Assembly: GCF_013359725.1 (NCBI RefSeq)
Contig: NZ_JABFMW010000008.1
Location: forward strand, 62,001 to 126,000
Direction: 5' to 3'
From: Pseudarthrobacter sp. C4D7
GTDB lineage: Bacteria > Actinomycetota > Actinomycetes > Actinomycetales > Micrococcaceae
DNA: 64,000 bases
The notes beneath the pieces are model-generated. The model made no database searches. It was not told the DNA's origin and worked only from the letters and a program-made list of their open reading frames with translations. Made by a program: the position numbers and the translations under genes. Of the stretch, positions 41,854-50,586 are shown one piece after another (position 1 is the stretch's first letter; every line of letters begins with the position of its first letter).

Positions 41854-43767
41854 CTAGAGCTCGGGGACAGCTTCCTGCGCTACGGCCGTGGCCTCGGCAA
41901 ACTGCGTCCGGTACAGCTCCGCGTAGCGTCCGTCTGCCGCCAGGAGCTCGGTGTGGCTTCCGCGTTCCACGATCCGGCCGCCCTCCACCACCAGGATGGC
42001 GTCGGCCGCGCGGACGGTGGAGAGCCGGTGCGCAATCACGACGGCGGTGCGTCCCTCGAGTGCGGCACCCAGGGCAGCCTGCACGGCGGCTTCGTTCGTG
42101 GAGTCCAGCGCCGCCGTGGCCTCATCGAGGATGACCACCCGGGGCTGGGCGATCAGGAGCCGGGCAATGGTGAGGCGCTGGCGTTCACCGCCGGAAAGCC
42201 GGTAGCCACGTTCCCCCACCACGGTTTCCAGGCCGTCCGGAAGGGACCTGATCATGGTTTCGAGGCGTGCCTGGCGCAGGACGTCCCACATGTCTTCGTC
42301 CGTGGCGTCGGGCCGGGCCAGCCGGAGGTTGGAGGAGATGGTTTCGTGGAAGAGGTGGCCGTCCTGGGTCACCATGCCCAGGGTGTCCCGCAGCGAATCG
42401 AAGGTGGTGTCCCGGACGTCCAGCCCCGTCCCCGGTGCGGTGCCGCCAAGCCGCACCGCGCCCGAGTCGACGTCGTACAGCCGCGACAGCAGCTGGGCGA
42501 TGGTGGACTTGCCGGCGCCGGAGGAACCCACCAGCGCCACTGTCTGGCCCGGCTCAACCCGGAAGCTGACGCCGTGCAGCACTTCCTCGCCGCCGCGGGT
42601 GTCCAGGGTGGAGACTTCCTCCAGCGAGGCAAGGGAGACCTTGTCCGCCGAGGGGTAGGCGAAGCGGACGTCGTCGAACTCAACGGACACCGGGCCGGCC
42701 GGGACTGGCACCGCGTCCGGCTTCTGCTGGATGAGCGGCTTCAGGTCCAGGATTTCAAACACCCGTTCAAAGCTGACCAGGGCGCTCATGACTTCCACCC
42801 GGGCATTGGACAGCGCCGTGAGCGGAGCGTAAAGACGCGTCAGGAGCAGTGCCAGGACCACCACGTCGCCAGGGGCCAGCTGCCCGGCCAGGGCCAGCCA
42901 GCCACCGAGGCCATAGACCAGGGCCAGTGCGAGCGCGGAGACCAGGGTCAGTGCCGTGACGAACGTGAACTGCAGCATGGCCATGCGGACGCCGATGTCG
43001 CGGACACGGCCCGCGCGGGCAGCGAATTCGCGGGATTCCTCATCCGGGCGGCCGAACAGCTTGACCAGCGTGGCGCCGGGCGCGGAGAACCGCTCTGTCA
43101 TCTGGGTGCCCATGGCCGCGTTGTGCGCGGCGGCTTCGCGGCGCAGGTCTGCCAGCTTGGAGCCCATGCGCCGGGCCGGGATCAGGAAGATCGGCAGCAG
43201 CACCATGGCGAGGACGGTGACCAGCCAGGACTTGTTGAGCATCACGGCCAGGGTCAGGATCAACGCCACGGAGTTGCTCACCACGCCGGAGAGCGTGCCG
43301 GCAAAGGCGGACTGCGCCCCGATGACATCGTTGTTGAGGCGGCTGACCAGGGCTCCCGTCCGGGTGCGGGTGAAGAAGGCGATGGGCATGCGCTGCACGT
43401 GGTCGAACACCCGGGTGCGCAGGTCCACGATGACGCCTTCGCCGATGGTCGAGGACAGCCAGCGGGTCAGCAGCCCCACGCCCGCTTCGCCCACGGCCAC
43501 GATGGCGATCAGCACGGCCAGCCAGATCACCGTGCCGGCGGCGGCGTTGTCGATGATGGCGTCAACCACCTGGCCGGCGAGCACCGGGGTGGCGACGGCC
43601 AGGACGGCCGCTGCGATGGACGAGAGCACGAAGGCGATGAGCTTGCCCTTGTGCGGGGCGGCGAAGGCCAACACCCGTTTCAGGGTTTCCTTGGAGAACG
43701 GCTTGGAGCCGCTCTTGGCGGTGCTGATGTTGTAGAGCGAGCTCCACGCCACGCGGTCCATGCTCAT
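41854..43767 (-). CDS. ABC exporter, fused permease-ATPase
   Basis: A 637-aa half-transporter of the ABCB/MsbA type that works as a dimer. Six transmembrane helices occupy about residues 35-340. The ATPase domain has Walker A GSSGAGKST, signature LSGGERQR, Walker B VVILDEATAALD and the H-loop IAHRLSTV. I chose ATG 43767, three bases after the ABC-F stop, with AGGAG upstream. Candidate substrates are drugs, lipids or peptides. Its coupling to an ABC-F protection protein hints at antibiotic resistance, which is inference. Confidence 0.92.
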   Translation of the reverse strand: MSMDRVAWSSLYNISTAKSGSKPFSKETLKRVLAFAAPHKGKLIAFVLSSIAAAVLAVATPVLAGQVVDAIIDNAAAGTVIWLAVLIAIVAVGEAGVGLLTRWLSSTIGEGVIVDLRTRVFDHVQRMPIAFFTRTRTGALVSRLNNDVIGAQSAFAGTLSGVVSNSVALILTLAVMLNKSWLVTVLAMVLLPIFLIPARRMGSKLADLRREAAAHNAAMGTQMTERFSAPGATLVKLFGRPDEESREFAARAGRVRDIGVRMAMLQFTFVTALTLVSALALALVYGLGGWLALAGQLAPGDVVVLALLLTRLYAPLTALSNARVEVMSALVSFERVFEILDLKPLIQQKPDAVPVPAGPVSVEFDDVRFAYPSADKVSLASLEEVSTLDTRGGEEVLHGVSFRVEPGQTVALVGSSGAGKSTIAQLLSRLYDVDSGAVRLGGTAPGTGLDVRDTTFDSLRDTLGMVTQDGHLFHETISSNLRLARPDATDEDMWDVLRQARLETMIRSLPDGLETVVGERGYRLSGGERQRLTIARLLIAQPRVVILDEATAALDSTNEAAVQAALGAALEGRTAVVIAHRLSTVRAADAILVVEGGRIVERGSHTELLAADGRYAELYRTQFAEATAVAQEAVPEL

Positions 43768-43769
43768 GG

Positions 43770-45431
43770 TCAGTTCTCCTGGCTTGCGTTGTGGTGGAAC
43801 TCCTGGATCGTGCCGTTTTCCAGGTGCCACCGGTAGTCGAGTCGGACGTTTTCGAGCAGCCGGCGGTCGTGGGTGACCAGCAGCAGCGCTCCGTCATAGC
43901 TTTCAAGGGCCTCTTCCAGCTGCTCGATGGCAGGCAGGTCGAGGTGGTTGGTGGGTTCGTCCAGCACCAGCAGGTTCACGCCGCGCGCCTGGAGCAGGGC
44001 CAGGGCTGCCCGCGTCCGCTCCCCCGGCGACAGCGAATCAACGGTCCGTGAAGTGTGGTCCGCCTTGAGGCCGAACTTGGCCAGCAGGGTGCGGACGTCG
44101 GCGCTGTTCCAGTCGGCCAGTACGGCTTCGACGGCGTCTCCCAGTGGTTGGGCACCGTCCAGCAGGCCGCGGGCCTGGTCGATTTCCCCGACGGCGACGG
44201 CGGCACCCATGGAGGCGTCGCCGTCGTCCGGCGCCTGGGTGCCCAGCAAAAGGCGCAGCAGGGTGGACTTCCCGGCACCGTTGGGGCCCGTAATCCCGAT
44301 CCGCTCACCCCCGTTGAGCTGGAGGTTCACCGGGCCCAGCGTGAAGCTGCCCTGGCGTGCCACGGCGTTGCGCAGGGTGGCGACCACGGCGCTGGAACGC
44401 GGCGCCTGGCCAATGCTGAACTGGAGCTGCCATTCCTTCCGGGGCTCCTCCACCACGTCCAGCCGGGCGATCCGTGATTCCATCTGGCGGACCTTCTGGG
44501 CCTGTTTCTCGGAGGACTCGGTGCTGGCGGCGCGGCGGATCTTGTCGTTGTCCGGATTCTTCTTCATGGCGTTCCGGACGCCCTGCGAACTCCACTCCCG
44601 CTGGGTCCGGGCCCGGGACACCAGGTCCGCCTTGGTGGCGGCGAACTCCTCGTACTTCTCCCGGGCATGCCGCCGCGCCACGGCGCGCTCGTCGAGGAAG
44701 GCGTCGTAGCCGCCGTCGTATACGGCCACGCTGTTCTGGGCCAGGTCCAGTTCCACCACCCTGGTCACGCAGCGGGCCAGGAACTCCCGGTCGTGGCTGA
44801 CCAGCACCACACCGCCGCGCAGCCCCGTCACGAAATTTTCGAGGGTGGCCAGGCCGGCAAGGTCCAGGTCGTTCGTAGGCTCGTCCAGCAGAACCACGTC
44901 GAACCGGCTCAGCAGCAGGGCCGCGAGCGCCACCCGGGCCGCCTGGCCGCCGGAGAGCCCGGTCATCAGCGCCTCCGGGCCGGAATCCAGCCCCAGCTCG
45001 GCCAACACGGCAGGGATACGGTCATCCAGGTCCGCGGCGCCCGAGGCCATCCAGCGGTCGAAGGCCCGCGCATAGGCATCATCTGCACCGGGAGCACCCG
45101 AGCCCAGGCCCTCTGCAGTAGATTCCATCTCATGGGTGGCTTCCGCGCAGCCAGTCCGGCGGGCTATGTAGCCGGCCACGGTCTCTCCGGAAACACGCTC
45201 GTGTTCCTGCGGCAGCCAGCCAACAAAGGCGTCGGCCGGGGCGAGGCTCACGGAGCCGCCCTGTGGCTGGTCGACGCCGGCAAGGAGGCGCAGCAGCGTG
45301 GACTTTCCGGCGCCGTTGGCGCCCACGACACCCACCACGTCGCCGGGCGCCACCGTGAGCGACAGCCCGGAAAAAAGCGTGCGGTGCCCGTGGCCACCGG
45401 AGACGTCCTTGGCAACAAGGGTTGCAGTCAT
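43770..45431 (-). CDS. ABC-F family ATPase
   Basis: A 553-aa protein with two ATPase domains and no membrane segment. Domain 1: GANGAGKST, LSGGQAARVALA, LLDEPTNDLDL. Domain 2: GPNGAGKST, LSPGERTRAALALL, LDEPTNHLDL. The charged linker (about 240-310) corresponds to the ribosome-reaching P-site tether. ABC-F proteins act on ribosomes as translation factors or displace antibiotics. ATG 45431 has AAAGGA upstream; the far longer frame runs into the leader. A structured 5' leader suggests induced expression, as in resistance-type members. Confidence 0.9.
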   Translation of the reverse strand: MTATLVAKDVSGGHGHRTLFSGLSLTVAPGDVVGVVGANGAGKSTLLRLLAGVDQPQGGSVSLAPADAFVGWLPQEHERVSGETVAGYIARRTGCAEATHEMESTAEGLGSGAPGADDAYARAFDRWMASGAADLDDRIPAVLAELGLDSGPEALMTGLSGGQAARVALAALLLSRFDVVLLDEPTNDLDLAGLATLENFVTGLRGGVVLVSHDREFLARCVTRVVELDLAQNSVAVYDGGYDAFLDERAVARRHAREKYEEFAATKADLVSRARTQREWSSQGVRNAMKKNPDNDKIRRAASTESSEKQAQKVRQMESRIARLDVVEEPRKEWQLQFSIGQAPRSSAVVATLRNAVARQGSFTLGPVNLQLNGGERIGITGPNGAGKSTLLRLLLGTQAPDDGDASMGAAVAVGEIDQARGLLDGAQPLGDAVEAVLADWNSADVRTLLAKFGLKADHTSRTVDSLSPGERTRAALALLQARGVNLLVLDEPTNHLDLPAIEQLEEALESYDGALLLVTHDRRLLENVRLDYRWHLENGTIQEFHHNASQEN

Positions 45432-45531
45432 TGATTCGTCCTTTCGCCGCTGCCTGGACAGCCGTTGACGGCCGGCAGAGGCGGCGCAAACGCGGGCCGC
45501 GGCGCCGCTGGGGCTGCAGGACATAGAAGAA

Positions 45532-45570
45532 CCCGCTGGTCCGGACTTGGGGGGTGTACGGACCAGCGGG
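45532..45570 (-). promoter_or_regulatory. Leader hairpin (candidate attenuator) of the ABC-F gene
   Basis: CCCGCTGGTCCG (45532-45543) pairs exactly with 45559-45570, loop 15 bases, about 100 bases before the start codon. TTCTTCT follows in the transcription direction, giving a weak terminator-like end. Confidence 0.6.
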
Positions 45571-45581
45571 CTCGACCAACA

Positions 45582-45609
45582 ACTATAGATGAAAACGGGG
45601 CGTCGGCAA
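45582..45609 (-). promoter_or_regulatory. ABC-F gene promoter
   Basis: Minus-strand -35 TTGCCG (reverse of 45604-45609), 16-base spacer, -10 TATAGT (reverse of 45582-45587). It predicts a transcript starting near 45575, so that the leader hairpin lies at its 5' end. Confidence 0.6.
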
Positions 45610-45615
45610 AATCCC

Positions 45616-45637
45616 CCGGTCCGCGCGCGCGGACCGG
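45616..45637. repeat. Perfect 22-bp palindrome
   Basis: Each strand reads CCGGTCCGCGC followed by GCGCGGACCGG without spacer. It lies just upstream of the ABC-F -35 box in the divergent intergenic region and could bind a regulator of either gene. Confidence 0.6.
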
Positions 45638-45695
45638 CGCGGCATGCCGGCACGGTAAAATCGTGGTCACCACCCGTTCTGCAGAGAGCACCCCC

Positions 45696-46427
45696 ATGAC
45701 CCTTTCCGCCAAGGCGTTCCAGCGCTGGCTGCAAAGCATCGCACCTGATGCCAGCACCGCCGACGTCTGCCGGGTCTCGGGGATCAAGCGGACCACGCTT
45801 GCCCAGCAGCTGGTGCGGGGCAAGGTCTCCGTGAGCACGGTGGTCAGCATCAGCCGCGCCTACAACATCAACCCGGTGGCGGCGCTGGCCGGCTTCGAGG
45901 CCTACAGCGCCCTTGCCGGCCCGCCCCGGCCGCCCTCCCGGAACGAGCTGGTGAGCCAGATTTCCAGCGCGGACCTGCTGCGCGCGCTCCTGGCCCGGCC
46001 GGCCATGGACGCCGCGCGCGGGGAAGCCGCCCCCGCCCTCAGCCCGGCACCGCACGCAACGGCGGTGAAGAACTGGGTGGACGCAATCGACGACGGCGAG
46101 GTCAGGCACCGCGTGTCGGCCTCCACCGGGGTGGCTCCGCAGAATTATTCCGCGCAATTGACTGCCAACCGCTTGTCCCCCGAACTCGCCCTGGCCACGG
46201 CAATGGCTGCCGGCGTGGGCCCCGCCGGCGGGCTGGTGGCCACAGGCGTCATCACCGAGGAAGAGGCAGGCTGGCCTCCCGGAGCCCGGCAGGCGGCACT
46301 GGAGAGCCTCTCCGACGGAGAACTTACCGCGCTTGCGGGAGACAGGCTCCAGGCACTGGGCAGAGTATTGCGCCGGCAGGAACAGGACCGGGCGCAGGCA
46401 GAAAAGATTTGGGAGAACCTGGGATGA
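45696..46427 (+). CDS. Helix-turn-helix protein of unknown function
   Basis: A 243-aa protein. The first 65 residues look like a divergent XRE-type DNA-binding domain (WLQSIAPDASTADVCRVSGIKRTTLAQQLVRGKVSVSTVVSISRAYNINPVAALAGF). The rest is helical with a VKNWVDAIDDGEVRHRVSASTGVAPQNYSAQLTAN segment that may form a second DNA-contact or dimer module. ATG 45696 was used. It overlaps the following membrane protein by ATGA. Such HTH plus membrane-protein pairs recur in actinobacteria; the role is unknown. Confidence 0.75.
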   Translation: MTLSAKAFQRWLQSIAPDASTADVCRVSGIKRTTLAQQLVRGKVSVSTVVSISRAYNINPVAALAGFEAYSALAGPPRPPSRNELVSQISSADLLRALLARPAMDAARGEAAPALSPAPHATAVKNWVDAIDDGEVRHRVSASTGVAPQNYSAQLTANRLSPELALATAMAAGVGPAGGLVATGVITEEEAGWPPGARQAALESLSDGELTALAGDRLQALGRVLRRQEQDRAQAEKIWENLG

Positions 46428-47161
46428 TCGAGACGCTTCAATGGACCACGCTGGCCATCTGTGCCTTCGTGGCAGCGGCCCGCATTCCCAGTACGCTCCG
46501 TGGCGAGAACCGCTCCCTGTTCGGAATCTTCGCCATGATGACCCTGGCTATCCTCTTGAGCATCCAGGGCCCCTACCTGGTGATCGACCAGGCGCTGGGA
46601 GGCATCAATATCGCCAACCTGCTGCTTCGTTTCGTGACCTTCGGTGCCATCTACTTCCTTGGTATCCGCACTTCCAGGGGCTTCGACGCGCAGGGCGCGC
46701 ACCGCCTCATTACGGGACGGGGCGGCATGCTGGTCCTGCTGGCCGTCTCGGTGGTCATGATCGGTGTCTTCTTCATGATGGACACCGCTGGTTCCTCCGC
46801 GGGGCTGAAGGCCGTCTCCGACAAGGACAGCCGGAACTTCGCGCTCGTGGAGTTCTATGGTGCCGCGGGCAGGGCCTACCCCGCCTACGTGGGGCTCGCC
46901 CTGGTGCCGGCAATGGTGCGTGCGGTGAAGGACCGGCTGCCGGTACTGGTCCGGGGTGCTGCCGCACTGCTGGCCCTGGGCGGCGTCGCCATTGCCCTCA
47001 CGCTGCTCTTTCCCGCGATCCCGCCTTCCATGGCTGCCCTGGAATTCATCATCAACTACACGGCAGTGCTCTGCTACGTGATTGGGTTGGCCTTGATCTG
47101 GGCGGCCAGGGTGGTTAACAGCCGTGGCGTGCCCCGGCGGAAGAAATCTACCGAAACGTAA
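46424..47161 (+). CDS. Multi-pass membrane protein (MAB_1171c-like)
   Basis: A 245-aa protein with about seven transmembrane helices (for example LAICAFVAAARIPSTL, IFAMMTLAILLSI, LLVLLAVSVVMIGVFFMMD, VALVPAMVRAV). The layout resembles the MAB_1171c-like family that is typically encoded behind a small HTH gene. It is translationally coupled to the HTH gene by the ATGA overlap. No transport motif is visible, so the 'transporter' label used for such proteins is unproven here. Confidence 0.7.
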   Translation: MIETLQWTTLAICAFVAAARIPSTLRGENRSLFGIFAMMTLAILLSIQGPYLVIDQALGGINIANLLLRFVTFGAIYFLGIRTSRGFDAQGAHRLITGRGGMLVLLAVSVVMIGVFFMMDTAGSSAGLKAVSDKDSRNFALVEFYGAAGRAYPAYVGLALVPAMVRAVKDRLPVLVRGAAALLALGGVAIALTLLFPAIPPSMAALEFIINYTAVLCYVIGLALIWAARVVNSRGVPRRKKSTET

Positions 47162-47163
47162 CC

Positions 47164-47353
47164 TTGTCAGCTTTCACAAAATCATTAGACTGTGACACAA
47201 TCATGAATGTGTGAAGGCAGGGCTGCTGAGCGTTTTCGAACGGGGAAAAATTCCTAAACGCAGGCGCCCGGGGGCCTTCGCGCACATTGGGGGGATGAGT
47301 GGTGGCGGATCGTTGGGGACCGCCCCCACTCAGCCTGTTTAAGGCCACTTTTT
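47164..47353 (+). ncRNA. Candidate small RNA between convergent genes
   Basis: Promoter-like TTGTCA (47164-47169), a 16-base spacer and TAGACT (47186-47191) are followed by a strong hairpin (TGAGTGG-t-GGCGG at 47296-47308 with 47320-47332), a small GCCT/AGGC stem and TTTTT (47349-47353). A transcript of roughly 155 bases is predicted. A 43-codon GTG frame (47211-47342) crosses it but has no ribosome site. Confidence 0.35.
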
Positions 47354-47432
47354 ACAGACCGCAGGCCCCGCCCCGGGCAGTCACCCCACCCGGGACAGGA
47401 CCTTCCACACGGGAACCTTCCACACCGGGCAG

Positions 47433-50400
47433 CTAGGTCCGGGAGAACCTCAAGGTCACCAACTGGAACGGCCGGAGCCTGAGCACGGCACCCGTGCCCG
47501 TGGCCTCAAAACCCGGACCGTCAGCAAGGCGCTCCAAAAGGTCCGTGGACGCGACCTCCCGCACCGGAAAGTTCGCCGTGATGCTGCCCGTGGAACGCTG
47601 CCCCAGCGACTCGTAAAGCCGGACCACCACGTCCCCCGACCCGTCCTGCGCCAGCTTGACCGCCTCGATGACCAGTGCAGGGTTGCTGACGGAGAAGAGG
47701 GGCTCCACTGCCGCGCCGCCGCTGACCAGCCGGGGTGCCAGGTTTGTCCGGTACCCCTCCTGGACGGCGTCGGCGATATCCGCACCAGGACGGATGGTCA
47801 CGGTGAGCTCGTGCTGCCCCCGGTCTGCCTCCGGGTCCGGGAACTTGGGAGCCCGCAACAGGGACAGGCGCACGGTGGTGGTGGTCCCGCCGTCGGCCTC
47901 CCTGATGTTCCTACCCACGTCATGGCCATACGTGGATGAGTTGGAGACGGCCACGCCGTAGCCGGGTTCACCCACATGGATCCACCGGTGGGCGCATATT
48001 TCGAACTTCGCAGCTTCCCATGAGGTATTGGTGTGGGTGGGCCGGAAGACGTGGCCGAACTGCGTTTCGGCCGCAGAACGGTCAGCCCGCACATCCAGGG
48101 CAAAGCCAAGTTTCAGCAGCTTTTCGCGTTCCTGCCAGTCCACGGAGGTGGTGATCTGCAGTGACGGGCTGCCGGGGGAAAGCGTGATGCGCTGGGTCAG
48201 CGGCGAGGCCCCGGCCAGCCGCTCCACCACCACCACGGCGCTGCCGCCGTCGCTGTCGAGCCGGACCGACTCCGCATGGACCAGCGGTGTGACGTTGCGC
48301 CGGTAGAACTCGTCGATGTCCCAGGCATCCCATTCGTTGGGGGTATCCCGGTGCAGTTCGAGCAGGTTGCCGCGCCCGCCGGGCGCGATCGCTTCACGGC
48401 CGGTGGCGTGGTCCCGCAGGGAGGACAGCAGCCCGTCGCCGTCCACAACGGCCCGGATGACCCCGTTATCCAGGATGTAGCCGCCGTCGTGCGGTGTTGC
48501 CTGGACCGCCCCCGCGCCCTCCGCCGGTTCGGCTGCCGCCAGCGCCGGGACTCCTCCCCTGGCATGGGGTGCAGCGTTCAGCAGGAACTGCCGGCTGCCG
48601 GGTCCCAGCATGGCCGCTGCGGCACCTCTGATCAGCGATTCAAGGGCGGTTTCGATGGCCTGGTAGTTCCGTTCGGCGTCCTGGTGGACCCAGGCAATGG
48701 AGCTGCCGGGAAGGATGTCGTGGAACTGCTGCAGCAGCACCAGCTGCCAGAGGCGCGTGAGCTCGGCTCCGGGATATTCGTAGGCACCCCCGCCGCGGAC
48801 AGCAGCCGTGGCGCACCACAGTTCGGCTTCTCGCAGCAGGTGTTCGCTGCGCCGGTTCCCCTTCTTGGTCCGTGCCTGGCTGGTATACGTGCCGCGGTGC
48901 AGCTCCAGGTACATCTCGCCCATCCAGACCGGCAGGGCGGGATAATCCTCCTCGGCCTGCTGGAAGAAGCTTTCCGCTGAGCCGATCCGCACCTTGGGCG
49001 ATCCTTCAAGGTCTGCCGTGCGTGCAGCGGCGGCAAGCATTTCGCGGGTGGGGCCGCCGCCGCCGTCGCCGTAGCCGAACGGCACCAGGGACACCGTGCC
49101 GCGGCCGTGGTCCCGGTAGTTGCGTTCGGCGTGGGCCAGGTCCCTGCCGCTGAGGTCTGAGTTGTAGGTATCCACCGGCGGGAAATGGGTGAACAGCCGG
49201 GTGCCGTCGATTCCCTCCCAGTTGAAGGTGTGGTGGGGCATCCTGTTGGTCTGGTTCCAGGAGATCTTCTGCGTGAGGAACCAGCGGCTGCCCGCAGCCT
49301 TCACGATCTGGGGCAGGGCCGCGCTGTAGCCGAACGAATCCGGAAGCCACGCTTCCCTGCATTCAATGCCAAACTCGGACAGGAAGAAGCCCTTGCCCTC
49401 CACGAACTGCCGGGCCATGGCTTCGCCGCCGGGCATGTTGGTGTCCGATTCCACCCACATGCCACCCACAGGGACGAACTGGCCTGCCCGGACTTTTTCC
49501 CTGATGCGGCTGAACAGGTCTGGGTAGAACTCCTTGATCCAGGACAGCTGCTGGGCAGAGGAACAGGAAAAGACAAAGCCAGGGTCTTCATCCATCAGGG
49601 CCACCACGTTGGAGAACGTCCTGGCGCATTTGCGGATGGTTTCCCTGACGGGCCACAGCCACGCGGAATCGATATGCGCATGCCCGGTGGCCACCAGCTG
49701 GTGCGCCGACGCATACGCAGGCCTGGCGAGGACGTCCGCGAGCGCCTCACGTCCCGCCGCCGCGGTCCCGGCCACGTCATCCGGATCCATGACGTCCATC
49801 ATTCGCTCCAGGGCGCGGAGGATCTCATGGCGGCGCGGAAGTTCCAGCGGAAGCTGCTCCATGAGGCCGGCAAGCGTCCAGATGTCCTGTTGGAGTTCCC
49901 ACACGCCCTGGTTCAGTTCGGCGATGGCGATGTTTCCCAGCCGGTACTGCGGGGCCTGCCCGGCGGTCGCCTTGTCCCCCAGCGGGGTGGCAGCAAACGT
50001 CCAGCCCTGGGCCATGTCCGGATTCGCCGCAGCCTCCACGTAGAAATCCACGGCCATGCCGCCGCCCAGCAGCTTGAGCGGGATGTACTGGTTGCGGGGT
50101 GAAATCGCCTTGATAATGCTGCCGTCGGAGCGCCAGGCGATGCCCTCGCACTGGAACCCCGGGGCCTCGGTGGTGAACCCCAGGTCCACCACAACCTCCA
50201 CGGTGGTGTCCGGCCCGCCACCCCAGGCTTCAGGCACTTCACCTTGCAGCCGCAGCCAGGTGGTCCCCCACGGCCGGCCCCAGGGGGCGCCGTGCTCCTG
50301 CGGCTGATAGTCCTGCCGCATTGCCTCGAGCGCGGGGACCGGCTCACCGGGGGTCTCCCAACTGCTCAGGGAAAGCGGAACCGTCCTGCTGTATACGGCA

Positions 50401-50465
50401 GGGGAAATGCGCTCCCGCACAAACCTTGCCAGGCGGACTTCCGTGATCCTGCGGTCGTCATGCAC
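47433..50465 (-). CDS. Alpha-mannosidase, glycoside hydrolase family 38
   Basis: A 1010-aa cytosolic enzyme. The catalytic domain starts with GHAHIDSAWLWPVRETIRKCARTF (zinc His and Asp, about residues 263-286), then WVESDTNMPGGEAMARQF and the nucleophile region AWLPDSFGYSAALPQI. The C-terminal half is the beta-sandwich typical of GH38. No signal peptide is present, so it acts on imported mannosides or internal glycans. The start is GTG 50465 with AGAGGA upstream. It stands alone, with a dyad in its promoter region. Confidence 0.94.
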   Translation of the reverse strand: MHDDRRITEVRLARFVRERISPAVYSRTVPLSLSSWETPGEPVPALEAMRQDYQPQEHGAPWGRPWGTTWLRLQGEVPEAWGGGPDTTVEVVVDLGFTTEAPGFQCEGIAWRSDGSIIKAISPRNQYIPLKLLGGGMAVDFYVEAAANPDMAQGWTFAATPLGDKATAGQAPQYRLGNIAIAELNQGVWELQQDIWTLAGLMEQLPLELPRRHEILRALERMMDVMDPDDVAGTAAAGREALADVLARPAYASAHQLVATGHAHIDSAWLWPVRETIRKCARTFSNVVALMDEDPGFVFSCSSAQQLSWIKEFYPDLFSRIREKVRAGQFVPVGGMWVESDTNMPGGEAMARQFVEGKGFFLSEFGIECREAWLPDSFGYSAALPQIVKAAGSRWFLTQKISWNQTNRMPHHTFNWEGIDGTRLFTHFPPVDTYNSDLSGRDLAHAERNYRDHGRGTVSLVPFGYGDGGGGPTREMLAAAARTADLEGSPKVRIGSAESFFQQAEEDYPALPVWMGEMYLELHRGTYTSQARTKKGNRRSEHLLREAELWCATAAVRGGGAYEYPGAELTRLWQLVLLQQFHDILPGSSIAWVHQDAERNYQAIETALESLIRGAAAAMLGPGSRQFLLNAAPHARGGVPALAAAEPAEGAGAVQATPHDGGYILDNGVIRAVVDGDGLLSSLRDHATGREAIAPGGRGNLLELHRDTPNEWDAWDIDEFYRRNVTPLVHAESVRLDSDGGSAVVVVERLAGASPLTQRITLSPGSPSLQITTSVDWQEREKLLKLGFALDVRADRSAAETQFGHVFRPTHTNTSWEAAKFEICAHRWIHVGEPGYGVAVSNSSTYGHDVGRNIREADGGTTTTVRLSLLRAPKFPDPEADRGQHELTVTIRPGADIADAVQEGYRTNLAPRLVSGGAAVEPLFSVSNPALVIEAVKLAQDGSGDVVVRLYESLGQRSTGSITANFPVREVASTDLLERLADGPGFEATGTGAVLRLRPFQLVTLRFSRT

Positions 50466-50495
50466 TATAGGTCCTCTTTAAACTGGAGACTGGAG

Positions 50496-50513
50496 CATCG
50501 AGTCCATTCGATG
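50496..50513 (-). promoter_or_regulatory. Dyad upstream of the alpha-mannosidase gene
   Basis: CATCGA-GTCCAT-TCGATG, a perfect 6-bp inverted repeat 31 bases before the start codon. It is a likely site for a sugar-responsive repressor encoded elsewhere. Confidence 0.45.
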
Positions 50514-50586
50514 GATAAATCTACCCGCTGGCAGCACTGCAACCAACCCCCTGCCCGTTGCGGCTGCGGGCCAGGGCGTCAGCGCG

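Noticed and set aside
43770..46157. Extending the ABC-F protein to a 795-codon frame
   Set aside because: The extra N-terminal part crosses the promoter, the leader hairpin and the divergent HTH gene and has no similarity to ABC-F proteins. ATG 45431 has a good ribosome site.
47211..47342. A 43-codon GTG frame in the convergent gap
   Set aside because: It has no Shine-Dalgarno site and no recognisable sequence. The hairpin and T-run fit a non-coding RNA better.
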